DNA of 16,921 nucleotides from Candidatus Tayloriibacteriota bacterium (GTDB taxonomy: Bacteria > Patescibacteriota > Minisyncoccia > Phycocordibacterales > PALSA-1337), in the NCBI GenBank assembly GCA_003170325.1, contig PMZP01000087.1, positions 3,453-20,373 on the forward strand, in the 5' to 3' direction. This document shows positions 7,048 to 14,013 of this stretch, in pieces. The position numbers and the translations under genes are program-made. Every line of letters begins with the position of its first letter. Position 1 is the stretch's first letter. The notes under the pieces are model-generated. The model saw only the letters and a program-made list of their open reading frames with translations. It ran no database searches and was not told the origin of the DNA.

Positions 7048-7248
7048 CTAGATAGGCAAATTTCTCTTCGATCTTAGAATCAGCCAGCCTTCGATTGTCG
7101 TCATCAAATTAAGTCTACATTCCTCCAGAGTTTTACCAATAGCCCAAACACCTCGAAGTCCTTTTACTTCAGCGTAAAATCGCTTGCCACCGTCGATCAA
7201 TTCGTAATTAGCCTTATTTAGATTGGTTGTGAGATAGTCTTGAATCAT
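7048..7248 (-). CDS. HicB-family antitoxin-like protein, solitary
   Basis: A 66-aa protein matching the HicB N-terminal partial RNase H fold: a beta strand ending in FYAEVKGLRGVWAIG, corresponding to the family's Y-x-A-x-x-P-G-L-x-G-x-x-A-x-G, then TLEECRLNLMTTIEGWLIL, corresponding to the conserved T-L-E-E-A-x-x-N-L-x-E-A-x-E-G-W-L. HicB normally neutralises the HicA mRNA interferase. No hicA-like gene (dsRBD fold, about 60-80 aa with G-S-H-x-x-F/Y) is visible on either side, so it is an orphan. The protein also lacks the C-terminal HTH or ribbon-helix-helix found in longer HicBs. It has its own extended -10, six nt before the ATG, with dyads around it. Confidence 0.78.
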   Translation of the reverse strand: MIQDYLTTNLNKANYELIDGGKRFYAEVKGLRGVWAIGKTLEECRLNLMTTIEGWLILRSKRNLPI

Positions 7249-7254
7249 GGATGA

Positions 7255-7263
7255 ATCATACCA
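7255..7263 (-). promoter_or_regulatory. Extended -10 promoter for the hicB-like gene (leaderless)
   Basis: TGGTATGAT on the minus strand: TATGAT at 7255-7260 and TGG at 7261-7263. Six nt separate it from the ATG at 7248, which places the transcript start at the start codon. No convincing -35 is seen. Confidence 0.55.
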
Positions 7264-7297
7264 GACTATACGTCTGCAGGTATATTGACAGATACCT
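7262..7297. promoter_or_regulatory. Two adjacent dyads upstream of the hicB-like gene
   Basis: CAGAC-5 nt-GTCTG at 7262-7276 abuts the -10, and AGGTAT-8 nt-ATACCT at 7278-7297 covers the position expected for a -35 and upstream. Both are perfect in the arms. They lie in the 71-nt gap between typA and hicB and could bind an autorepressor; a weak RNA hairpin at the typA 3' end is the alternative for the second. Confidence 0.35.
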
Positions 7298-7319
7298 TGA
7301 CTACGTGTTAGCGAAAATT

Positions 7320-9317
7320 CTATTTAGGATTCCAATCCTTCCTTCTGGCTCTCGCCCGATCAAGCTCCGTCAGGAATTTCTTGCGCAAACGTATGGACTT
7401 CGGAGTGATCTCCAGATATTCATCATCTCGCATCAATTCTAGACCACGCTCGATGGAAAGCTCAAAAGGTGGCACTAGGGTCAGTGCCTCATCTTTTCCA
7501 GAAGAGCGCATGTTAGAAAGTGCTTTGCCTTTGCACGGATTGACTTCGAGGTCGTCGCCTTTGGATGTGTCGCCGATGACCATGCCTTCATAGACTTCGA
7601 CGGCAGGCCCGATGAAGAGTCGTCCGCGATCTTGGAGGTTCCAGAGAGAGAAGCCGAAAGTCCGGCCGGAAGCCATGGACGTCATGGAACCGGTCTCGCG
7701 CTTTTCGATCACGCCGGCGTGCGGCTTGAAGCCTGTGACGCGTGAGGACATGATGCCTTCGCCCTTGGTGTCTATTGTAAAAGCGTTCCTGTATCCCAAA
7801 AGTCCGCGGGTAGGCATTTCGAAGACCATGCGCACTTGGTTACCGTGCGTTTTCATGTCGTTCATGATGCCTTTGCGCTTGCCGAGTGTTTCGATGATCG
7901 CACCTGAATATTCCTGTGGCGTGTCGATGATGACTTCTTCATAAGGTTCTTGAATATCATCGCCGGATTTCGCTGATTCGCTGCTGGCGGCAATTATCTC
8001 GCCATTCTTTCTCTTGAAGATCACCTTCGGCTGGGAGACTTGGAGTTCATAGCCTTCACGGCGCATATTCTCGATCAAAATACCGATATGGAGTTCGCCG
8101 CGGCCGAAGACCGTGAGGTATTCGTTTGAACTGAAGTCGACTTTGAGGCCGACGTTCGTTTCAAGCTCCAATTGCAAGCGCTCGCGGATCTGACGACCTG
8201 TCACGAATGTCCCTTCACGTCCGGCGAAAGGCGAATTGTTGACAAGGAACTGGAGGCTGATGGTCGGCTCGTCGACTTTGATGGCAGGAAGCGGCGGTGT
8301 TTCTTCATTGTCCGTGATAGTCTCGCCGATATAGATGTCAGGAATGCCCGCGACGGTGATGATATCGCCGGATTCGGCTTGAGGCACTTCGATGCGTTTC
8401 TTTCCATCAAAGGTGAAGAGCTTGGTTATTTTACCCGTGAATGATTTTCCGCTGACGTCCTTTATCCAGACATTCTGTCCGTCTTTGATCATACCTGAAT
8501 AAATTCGGCAGACGGCTAAGCGGCCGAGGAAGTTGTCGTAGCCGAGGTTGAAGACCTGGGCTGTCAATGCTTCGGGTGCAGCATCTTTCTCGGGTCCTGC
8601 GGAACTCGTTTGTGAAACCGCTTCGGTAAAAGGCTCGGGAATCTCGGAAGCTTCGCTTCTCGTGATTCCAATTGACTCTCGCCTTTTACCGGCGGTTTCT
8701 ACGCGCTCAGACAGTCCTCGTCCCCTCGAAAGCTCTGCACCCTTAGCATTGGCTGGTGGCACATATTCAAGTATTGTATCCAGTAGCGGCGAAAGGTCTT
8801 TGAATTCATCTGTCAAATGCTTCTTTGCCACTCCTTGTCTGCCGATGGCGTAAATAGTGGGGAAGTCGATCTGGGAATCATGGGCGCCCAATTCTATGAA
8901 AAGCTCCAAGACTTCGTCGTGGACTCTGGCCGGATTGGCGGCCTGCTTGTCTATTTTATTTATGACAACTATGGGAATCAGTCCCAATTCCAAGGATTTC
9001 TTCAAGACGAAGCGTGTCTGCGGCATTGGGCCTTCCTGGGCATCGACGACTAGAAGCACAGCATCGATAGATCGTAGCACCCGCTCGACTTCCGATCCGA
9101 AGTCGGCGTGACCTGGAGTGTCGACAATATTGATCTTGGTGCCTTTGTAAATGATAGAGGTATTCTTTGCGTATATGGTAATGCCGCGCTCCTGTTCGAG
9201 CGCATTCGAGTCCATCGAACCTTCGTCGCCATGGCCGCATTGGGTCATGATGGCATCGGTCAAAGTGGTCTTGCCGTGGTCTACGTGGGCTATGATGGCT
9301 ATATTGCGGATTTCCAT
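7320..9317 (-). CDS. typA: Translational GTPase TypA/BipA
   Basis: A 665-aa ribosome-binding GTPase related to EF-G, associated with ribosome assembly and stress growth. Visible are G1 AHVDHGKTT (10-18), G2 RGITI (44-48), G3 DTPGHADFG (66-74), G4 NKID (120-123) and YAIG at the G5 position (156-159). Domain II begins near VFNLGYDNFLGR (about 255-266), and the TypA-specific C-terminal region includes RGLLGYRNAF and GRTFGFSLWNLQDRG. TypA is usually about 605-615 aa. The extra length is mainly an approximately 50-residue polar insertion (about 193-245) between the G domain and domain II, plus a smaller one near EIIAASSESAKSGDD. The first insertion is encoded by a long nested inverted repeat. No Shine-Dalgarno precedes the ATG, and TATTCA six nt upstream is a poor -10. 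Confidence 0.96.
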   Translation of the reverse strand: MEIRNIAIIAHVDHGKTTLTDAIMTQCGHGDEGSMDSNALEQERGITIYAKNTSIIYKGTKINIVDTPGHADFGSEVERVLRSIDAVLLVVDAQEGPMPQTRFVLKKSLELGLIPIVVINKIDKQAANPARVHDEVLELFIELGAHDSQIDFPTIYAIGRQGVAKKHLTDEFKDLSPLLDTILEYVPPANAKGAELSRGRGLSERVETAGKRRESIGITRSEASEIPEPFTEAVSQTSSAGPEKDAAPEALTAQVFNLGYDNFLGRLAVCRIYSGMIKDGQNVWIKDVSGKSFTGKITKLFTFDGKKRIEVPQAESGDIITVAGIPDIYIGETITDNEETPPLPAIKVDEPTISLQFLVNNSPFAGREGTFVTGRQIRERLQLELETNVGLKVDFSSNEYLTVFGRGELHIGILIENMRREGYELQVSQPKVIFKRKNGEIIAASSESAKSGDDIQEPYEEVIIDTPQEYSGAIIETLGKRKGIMNDMKTHGNQVRMVFEMPTRGLLGYRNAFTIDTKGEGIMSSRVTGFKPHAGVIEKRETGSMTSMASGRTFGFSLWNLQDRGRLFIGPAVEVYEGMVIGDTSKGDDLEVNPCKGKALSNMRSSGKDEALTLVPPFELSIERGLELMRDDEYLEITPKSIRLRKKFLTELDRARARRKDWNPK
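8594..8735 (-). repeat. Nested palindromic element inserted in frame in typA
   Basis: Main arms: 8614-8634 (GAAACCGCTTCGGTAAAAGG plus C) and 8681-8699 (GCCTTTTACCGGCGGTTTC), complementary except for two extra T in the left arm. Inside them lies GGAATC (8638-8643) with GATTCC (8664-8669), and at the apex GAAGC-TTC-GCTTC (8647-8659). Partial complementarity continues outward (GGGTCCTGC near 8592 against the 8712-8724 region). The whole stretch corresponds to the extra residues 195-242 of TypA and preserves the frame. This resembles Rickettsia-type palindromic elements in architecture; sequence relationship is not claimed. Confidence 0.7.
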
Positions 9318-9358
9318 GTGATTTGAATAGTTGGCGAATGGCCGTGAATAGTCTCTGT

Positions 9359-9372
9359 GGCCGTTAACGGCC
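9359..9372. promoter_or_regulatory. Perfect 14-bp palindrome upstream of typA
   Basis: GGCCGTTAACGGCC lies 42-55 nt upstream of the typA start, in the region expected for a -35 or an operator. It has no loop, so it suits a dimeric DNA-binding protein better than an RNA hairpin. No regulator is identified. Confidence 0.35.
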
Positions 9373-9392
9373 GCCGAAAAGCGAAGTAAAAT

Positions 9393-9409
9393 GCCGGCCC
9401 AGTGCCGGC
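9393..9409 (-). other. GC-rich hairpin between the terminator and typA
   Basis: GCCGGC (9393-9398), a 5-nt loop, GCCGGC (9404-9409). On the minus strand it is followed by ATTTTACTT, a weak U-tract. It may be a backup terminator for the upstream gene or part of the typA control region. Confidence 0.35.
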
Positions 9410-9432
9410 GGCTAGTAAGTCAAGTAAAGCAT

Positions 9433-9461
9433 AAAAAAGCGCCCCCGGCAAGCGGGAGCGC
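9433..9461 (-). terminator. Rho-independent terminator of the kinase-like gene
   Basis: Read on the minus strand: GCGCTCCCG (9461-9453), loop of 5 nt, CGGGGGCGC (9447-9439) with one G-U pair, then TTTTTT (9438-9433). It lies 28 nt after the stop of the gene ending at 9490 and separates it from typA. Confidence 0.9.
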
Positions 9462-9489
9462 GAATCAACTCAAACCGACAGACGGGTAC

Positions 9490-10164
9490 TCAAAGTCTGG
9501 CGGCGTACGCCGTAGCCGGTATTGACGGCTGGCAATGGATGCTGGCCGCGTGCTTATGAGCATCGCCCTTGTCGAAAGCGACTTTCACGTGAGCCGCGAC
9601 GTCTAGGAAGACCTCCGTGACAATAGGCCGGTCGGCGTTGATGCGTACGACACGGGTTCCAGTCTTCATCAGGCTCCTCACGAGCAGATCCAGGCTTTTC
9701 TGGTGGCGTTTGAACGCCCTATCAAATTCATCTTCTCGGATATGCCTGGCCGCAGGTTTGTTCTTGGCCTTAGCGATAGCTCGTACCCAGCAAGTGCTTT
9801 TGACGGCATCGAAGACTACGGTAGTCGATGTCGTTTCCAATAGGCCATGATCCGCCCCCCAGGATATCTGGCCTGTAGTCCTGAAGAAACCGTTGTTAAC
9901 GGCGACCGGTTTTCCGTCGCTCGAAAACGTCTTCTCATAAAGGGTACAGACTTCCTCGTCTGGCAGGAGCTCTCCTTTTCTGACAAGGTCAGCGAATTTG
10001 CCGGCGAAGCAGGGGTTTCCCAAGCGTTCGTGGATGGTATCCCCTAGAGAATACACAGTCAGCATGTAAGAGAATCTTTGATCATCTTGGAGCAATTTAC
10101 CGATTAGGTTTTTACCCACGCCTGTGGGTCCGATGAGGTGAACTAGACGCGAATTCTTGGTCAT
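9490..10164 (-). CDS. Adenylate-kinase-like P-loop nucleoside/nucleotide kinase
   Basis: A 224-aa P-loop protein from the ATG at 10164. It starts MTKNSRLVHLIGPTGVGKN, a Walker A near residues 11-18. Its layout follows adenylate kinase: GDTIHERLG in the place of the GD-x-L-R segment, GKFADLVRKGELLPDEEV matching the family's G-x-x-V-P-D-E stretch, NNGFFRTTGQ matching the D-G-F-P-R-T-x-x-Q motif, and a C-terminal helix with RHIREDEFDRAFKRHQ resembling the R-x-D-D-x-x-x-x-x-x-R segment. It lacks a zinc LID and the canonical GFPRT is altered, so it is probably a divergent paralogue rather than the housekeeping Adk. An upstream TTG at 10278 extends the frame, but a promoter lies within that extension. 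A strong terminator follows. Confidence 0.65.
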   Translation of the reverse strand: MTKNSRLVHLIGPTGVGKNLIGKLLQDDQRFSYMLTVYSLGDTIHERLGNPCFAGKFADLVRKGELLPDEEVCTLYEKTFSSDGKPVAVNNGFFRTTGQISWGADHGLLETTSTTVVFDAVKSTCWVRAIAKAKNKPAARHIREDEFDRAFKRHQKSLDLLVRSLMKTGTRVVRINADRPIVTEVFLDVAAHVKVAFDKGDAHKHAASIHCQPSIPATAYAARL

Positions 10165-10201
10165 AATTCGAACAATCCGATGTAATCCGATTTGGTCATT
10201 T

Positions 10202-10240
10202 TCACAATTCCATTTCAATACATTTTTCTGAAAGGAACAT
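10202..10240 (-). CDS. Possible 12-aa leader peptide upstream of the kinase-like gene
   Basis: A 13-codon frame, MFLSEKCIEMEL with a TGA stop, begins 10 nt after the TACTAT -10, the same spacing as other near-leaderless starts here. It ends about 38 nt before the kinase ATG, so reinitiation would be needed. It could equally be chance within a roughly 80-nt 5' UTR. Confidence 0.2.
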   Translation of the reverse strand: MFLSEKCIEMEL

Positions 10241-10250
10241 CCAGTGGCGA

Positions 10251-10278
10251 ATAGTAGCAAACTTATACAAATGCGCAA
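10251..10278 (-). promoter_or_regulatory. Promoter of the kinase-like gene
   Basis: Minus strand TTGCGC (10273-10278), 16-nt spacer, extended -10 TGCTACTAT (10251-10259). The predicted transcript start near 10244 gives a 5' UTR of about 80 nt to the ATG at 10164 and makes the TTG at 10278 an unlikely start codon. Confidence 0.45.
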
Positions 10279-10295
10279 GTTGACGAATCTTCATT

Positions 10296-10361
10296 CCTTT
10301 TTGAGACTTTTTTTATCCTTTCTTGAACCTTTTTTTATCCCTTTTTGAGACTTTCTTCATC
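10296..10361. repeat. Three tandem ~22-bp T-rich repeats between divergent promoters
   Basis: Units begin at about 10296, 10317 and 10340. Copies 1 and 3 share CCTTTTTGAGACTTT exactly; copy 2 reads CCTTTCTTGAACCTTT. Spacing is 21-23 bp, about two helical turns, and each unit except the last carries a long T-run. The array ends just upstream of the expected -35 of pilB and starts about 17 bp from the -35 of the divergent kinase-like gene. It may act as a regulator binding array, an UP-like element or curved DNA. Confidence 0.6.
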
Positions 10362-10378
10362 AGTTCTTCATTCCGGTC

Positions 10379-10387
10379 TGATACGAT
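10379..10387 (+). promoter_or_regulatory. Extended -10 promoter of the pilus operon (leaderless)
   Basis: TGATACGAT: TACGAT at 10382-10387 preceded by TGA. Six nt separate it from the pilB ATG at 10394, so the transcript should begin at the start codon. No clear -35 is visible; the tandem repeats end where it would lie. Confidence 0.55.
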
Positions 10388-10393
10388 GCTGGA

Positions 10394-11566
10394 ATGACAG
10401 AAAATATCCAGCAATACAAGGAAGGATCCATTGGAGTACATCTTCAATCGAGAGCGCCGAGAACGTCCGAATTTCCTAGCGATCGAGCTACAGCCGTAGA
10501 AGCTATCGATTCTATCTTGCGGTTTTCCGCCAGTGAACGCGCCTCGGATATCCACATCGACCCCAGGGCCGATGATATCATGGTGCGTCTGCGTATCGAC
10601 GGGCAGATCGGCGAAGTCGGCGTACTCCCCAAGCGTCTGCATGAAGAGATGATCGCGAGGCTGAAGATCCTCTCCGGTGCTCGGACCGACCTCCATGCCG
10701 TTCCGCAGGACGGGCGATGGCGAACCGATGTTGAAGGCGATTTCTTCAATGTGAGGATCTCATTCATGCCGACTTATTATGGCGAGAATGCCGTCATGCG
10801 TCTATTACCGGTCCATGCCACGCGCGATATTTCCTTTGCCAAGCTTGGTTTTACTCCGGACCATGTCCGAGACATCGACACATCGCTCCGGCGGACGCAT
10901 GGGCTCATTCTGGTGACCGGACCGACGGGTTCCGGCAAGACCACCACTCTTCATGCATGTCTGTCGGAGAAAGCCCGCGAGCCTCTTTCTATCATCACCC
11001 TTGAAGATCCGGTGGAGTATGAGATCGCCGGCATCCGGCAGGTCCATATCCGCCACACTCACGGAGTGACCTTTGCCAACGGTCTTCGAGCTTCTTTACG
11101 GCAGGATCCGGACGTCATCATGGTCGGGGAGATCCGCGATGCCGAAACAGCTTCAGTGGCCATTCACACGGCATTGACAGGACATCTAGTTCTCTCCACT
11201 CTTCATACCAATTCGGCCTTGGAAGCCATTCCGCGGCTCATAGACATGGGGATCGACCATTATCTCTTGGCTTCCACCCTCAAATTGGTCATCGCTCAGC
11301 GCCTGGTTCGGACGGTTTGCCATGAATGTTTCGCCGAAGGCTGTGATCGCTGCCGCCTTTCCGGATATATCGGCCGGTCGGTCATCGCCGAAACCTGCGA
11401 GATCGATCCGGGCTTGCGCGATCTTATCGCTTCAAAGCAACCTTTGTCTGTTTGTGCAGAATACGCCCTATCTCAAGGATTCCGTCCGATCTCCGAAGAC
11501 GGAGCTGAAAAGGTCGATTGGGGGATCACGACCAAGGAGGAAGTAATGAGGGTGCTTTATACATGA
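10394..11566 (+). CDS. pilB: Type IV pilus assembly ATPase PilB (GspE family), short form
   Basis: A 390-aa hexameric secretion ATPase that powers pilin polymerisation at the inner face of the membrane. Visible are the N2 domain with SDIHIDP (51-57) and RIDG (67-70), Walker A GPTGSGKTT (176-184), the Asp box LEDPVEYE (203-210), Walker B DPDVIMVGEIRD (238-249) and the His box TALTGHLVLSTLHTNSA (259-275). A four-Cys zinc site, C309-x2-C312-x4-C317-x2-C320, lies near the C-terminus. That knuckle and the GEIRD sequence favour PilB/GspE over the retraction ATPase PilT. Typical PilB is about 560 aa; the N-terminal MshEN domain is absent. It is the first gene of a five-gene unit and its stop overlaps the pilC start (ATGA). 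Confidence 0.92.
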   Translation: MTENIQQYKEGSIGVHLQSRAPRTSEFPSDRATAVEAIDSILRFSASERASDIHIDPRADDIMVRLRIDGQIGEVGVLPKRLHEEMIARLKILSGARTDLHAVPQDGRWRTDVEGDFFNVRISFMPTYYGENAVMRLLPVHATRDISFAKLGFTPDHVRDIDTSLRRTHGLILVTGPTGSGKTTTLHACLSEKAREPLSIITLEDPVEYEIAGIRQVHIRHTHGVTFANGLRASLRQDPDVIMVGEIRDAETASVAIHTALTGHLVLSTLHTNSALEAIPRLIDMGIDHYLLASTLKLVIAQRLVRTVCHECFAEGCDRCRLSGYIGRSVIAETCEIDPGLRDLIASKQPLSVCAEYALSQGFRPISEDGAEKVDWGITTKEEVMRVLYT

Positions 11567-12618
11567 ATAAGATCCGTTACAAGAAATGGCGGCGAAAGGA
11601 CACTATCTTATTCCTGGAACGGCTGGAGCTTTATGTGTCCGCTGGACTGACGATAAATCGCGCTCTCAGCATATCGACCGAAGGAATCCCGATGCGGCAG
11701 AAGATGGCTGTTCAACACGCGTTAGACATGGTCGAAGCCGGCGGATTGTTGTCTAAAGCCCTGACCGAGTCTATCGGCCTATCGAAGACCATCGCCGGTC
11801 TCATCGAGCATGGAGAATCGTCCGGTGAATTGGTCCGCGCTTTAGGCGTAGCGAAGTCTCTGATGGAAAGGGAGGACGAGCTCTTGAAGAAATGCACCTC
11901 GGCCATGGCGTATCCGGTCATCATCGCAGTATTCGCTAGTCTACTGACGATAGGTCTGGTTCGCGGCGTCATGCCGCAGATCATCCCGATGCTCAAAAGC
12001 CTTCACGTCCAACTGCCATTGCTTACGCGAGCGGTCATATTCGTCTCTGAATCATTCTTAAAATATGGATTATACGCGGCTGTGCTCGTGGCGATCGCTT
12101 CGATCTCGGTCTCTATCCTTTATAAAAAAGTGGAACGCTTCAAATCGGCTGTTCACGCGGTTATTTTACGGATACCACTCATCGGTGGTCTGTCATTCTC
12201 TTACTTCTTGGCGGTCTTTCTGCGCTCATGCGGAGCTCTGCTCGAATCGGGCCTTTCGATCTCTCGAGCTTACGCAAGTACGGTTCGTACGATCTCATTC
12301 ATACCGCTCAGAGACAGGCTCCAGGCGAAAACCTCCGCCGTAAGCCGCGGAGTTCCGATCGCCACGATCTTCGCGTTTTCACATATGCCTTCATATGTGG
12401 CGCCACTTGTAAATGCTGGCGAAGTTTCCGGCACGCTCGGCACGTCAATGGTCCGCGCCGCCGCCATCCTCGATCGGGAGATCGAGCATTCCCTGAAACG
12501 GCTGACTTCGCTCATCGAACCGGTCATGATGGCCGGCATGGGAATGGTGGTCGGTTCGATCGCCTTATCAATAATGATGCCGATCTATGATATCTCCAGG
12601 GTCTTACAACAGCATTAG
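11563..12618 (+). CDS. pilC: Type IV pilus inner-membrane platform protein PilC (GspF family)
   Basis: A 351-aa polytopic membrane protein with two T2SSF domains. The first begins near LFLERLELYVSAGLTINRAL (17-36) and includes GESSGELVRAL; the second begins near FLRSCGALLESGLSISRAY and includes AGEVSGTLG. Three hydrophobic segments are seen (MAYPVIIAVFASLLTIGLV, GLYAAVLVAIASISVSI, and MMAGMGMVVGSIALSIMMPI near the C-terminus), the standard PilC topology. It anchors the pilus base and transmits PilB rotation. The ATG at 11563 overlaps the pilB TGA, and an AGGGTG upstream is a weak Shine-Dalgarno. An in-frame ATG at 11518 lies deep inside pilB and is less likely. Length is slightly below the usual 400 aa. 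Confidence 0.92.
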   Translation: MNKIRYKKWRRKDTILFLERLELYVSAGLTINRALSISTEGIPMRQKMAVQHALDMVEAGGLLSKALTESIGLSKTIAGLIEHGESSGELVRALGVAKSLMEREDELLKKCTSAMAYPVIIAVFASLLTIGLVRGVMPQIIPMLKSLHVQLPLLTRAVIFVSESFLKYGLYAAVLVAIASISVSILYKKVERFKSAVHAVILRIPLIGGLSFSYFLAVFLRSCGALLESGLSISRAYASTVRTISFIPLRDRLQAKTSAVSRGVPIATIFAFSHMPSYVAPLVNAGEVSGTLGTSMVRAAAILDREIEHSLKRLTSLIEPVMMAGMGMVVGSIALSIMMPIYDISRVLQQH

Positions 12619-14011
12619 ATGGAGGTGGCACCTCCGGCAGATCCGGGGGGTGATATTAGTCGACATCGTCATGGCTTTTTCACTAACGATCCTCTTTACG
12701 GCCATCATCACAGAATCGTCAGAAGGGGCTCGCGATATATTCACGCAAGCTCAAGAACGGAACAGGCTCATTGACGCATACCAAGCAGGGCAATTCATTG
12801 ACGTTCGGCAGCCTTACGGGAACGATCGATATGAAGAAACGATGACGGTTGGTTCCAGCACAAGACTGTCAAACCAAAATAGCCTGCAATATCTGAAGGT
12901 CTCCACATTGCCGTTTGCCAATCTGGATGACGCCGCCGGGACGCCATTATGTTCAATTGATTTTTCAAACCATGATACTTTGGGCGCCTACGCTTCTCAA
13001 GATCAAAAAGTTTCAGCGGTGCCAATTATTACACCAATCCGATTGCCGATCGATCCGCTGTTGCCTCTGACTCACCTCCAAGTGAGAAATGGAATTGCCT
13101 ATGTCTCAACCGATTCAGCCACGGCTTCAGATCCTGATCTGATCATAGTAAATATTCAAAACGTGAATGATCCCGTCGTTCTTTCTTCGATCAATACCGG
13201 CCCTGGAATCGCTTCATTCACTATAGCTGGAAAAAGAATCTATGCCGCCGCCGACAGTACGGCCGCACAGCTTCATGTGATCAGGATGGACAGTCTTTCC
13301 AGTCTGGCGCTGGAGAAGAAATTCAAATTACTCCTGCCTTATGCGACCGCCACGTCGGCTGTGGCCAGCTCGATATTCTATGACCGCGGACGGATCTATC
13401 TCGGCACGACGAAATGGGATGGTGACGAGTTCAACATCATCGATGTTTACAATCCAACTGCTCCCGTGAAGTCTGGCGGATTAGAAATCGGCAGTGTCGT
13501 AAATGACATTTACGTGAATGATAGCCTGGCATACACAGCATCGGCTGACATGGACCAATTTCGTGTCGTTAACGTGAATAATCCGGTTCATCCCATGCTT
13601 GCGAACGCGTTCGTTCCGACCGGTTGGCAGAGGCAGGAAGGGAAGACGGTTTCAATATTTGAAAGTGCTTTGAATTACGGGCGCACGTCCGGCGGTTACA
13701 ACATGACTCAAGACCATGAAGCATTCACTTGGGCGACGACTTCTTCGAGTACCTTGGCGAACCCGATTTCGATCGATATTCCCGGCGGTGTCTATGGAAT
13801 TGTCGCCGACAGGTTTCATATATTCTTGGCTAACAGGCAATTGAATCGCGAGCTTCAGATCTACGATCGATCGCTGGCGGCCGATCTCGATTCGATCGCC
13901 ACTTCCTCATATTCACTGCCAGTTGCTCCGCAATCTATGACCTGCGACAACGATAAGATATACGTCCTGGCGCATACGGGACCATATATTTATCAGATCA
14001 CTTTCAAATAA
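12587..14011 (+). CDS. Pilin-like protein with C-terminal LVIVD-type beta-propeller (putative tip adhesin)
   Basis: A 474-aa protein. The N-terminus resembles a class III prepilin: a basic 21-residue leader ending RQIRG, then VILVDIVMAFSLTILFTAII, with Asp26 at the +5 position where pilins have Glu. A helical stretch follows. From about residue 160 the protein is beta-rich and repeats a segment of the form (D/E)-(L/F)-x-I-(V/I)-(N/D)-(V/I)-x-N-x-x-x-P-V: residues about 184-198 (DLIIVNIQNVNDPVV), 282-295 (FNIIDVYNPTAPV) and 325-338 (FRVVNVNNPVHPM). Each is preceded by an IAYV/IYLG/LAYT-type strand. This matches the LVIVD propeller repeat. It overlaps pilC by 32 nt. The expected product is a membrane-inserted minor pilin displaying a propeller at the pilus tip, analogous to but not homologous with PilY1. 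The fusion is visible; the adhesin role is inferred. Confidence 0.72.
   Translation: MISPGSYNSIRWRWHLRQIRGVILVDIVMAFSLTILFTAIITESSEGARDIFTQAQERNRLIDAYQAGQFIDVRQPYGNDRYEETMTVGSSTRLSNQNSLQYLKVSTLPFANLDDAAGTPLCSIDFSNHDTLGAYASQDQKVSAVPIITPIRLPIDPLLPLTHLQVRNGIAYVSTDSATASDPDLIIVNIQNVNDPVVLSSINTGPGIASFTIAGKRIYAAADSTAAQLHVIRMDSLSSLALEKKFKLLLPYATATSAVASSIFYDRGRIYLGTTKWDGDEFNIIDVYNPTAPVKSGGLEIGSVVNDIYVNDSLAYTASADMDQFRVVNVNNPVHPMLANAFVPTGWQRQEGKTVSIFESALNYGRTSGGYNMTQDHEAFTWATTSSSTLANPISIDIPGGVYGIVADRFHIFLANRQLNRELQIYDRSLAADLDSIATSSYSLPVAPQSMTCDNDKIYVLAHTGPYIYQITFK
12621..12635. other. 15-bp perfect palindrome just after the pilC stop
   Basis: GGAGGTGGCACCTCC has 7-bp arms around a single G. It begins 3 nt after the pilC stop, inside the leader-peptide codons of the next gene (residues about 12-16). 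A one-base loop is too tight for a full RNA hairpin, though a shorter stem could form. Its role is unknown and it may be coincidental. Confidence 0.25.
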
Positions 14012-14013
14012 TC

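Noticed and set aside
10165..10278. N-terminal extension of the kinase-like protein from a TTG, with a lipobox-like FATGC
   Set aside because: The TTG is part of a -35-like hexamer and an extended -10 lies inside the extension; the P-loop protein starts naturally at the ATG at 10164.
10296..10361. Possible CRISPR array
   Set aside because: The repeats are directly tandem with no unique spacers, are T-rich and imperfect, and no cas gene is nearby; the Cas4-like domain belongs to the helicase fusion.
10313..10696. A 127-codon minus-strand frame across the pilB start and its promoter
   Set aside because: It overlaps the conserved N2 domain of PilB, and its Lys-rich end comes from the T-rich tandem repeats read backwards.
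11518..11562. Upstream ATG for pilC at 11518
   Set aside because: It lies within pilB coding sequence and adds 15 polar residues not typical of PilC; the ATGA overlap at 11563 is the normal coupled start.
12619..12660. ATG directly after the pilC stop as start of the propeller gene
   Set aside because: It is not in frame with the propeller coding sequence; the overlapping ATG at 12587 is the only ATG giving a complete prepilin leader.
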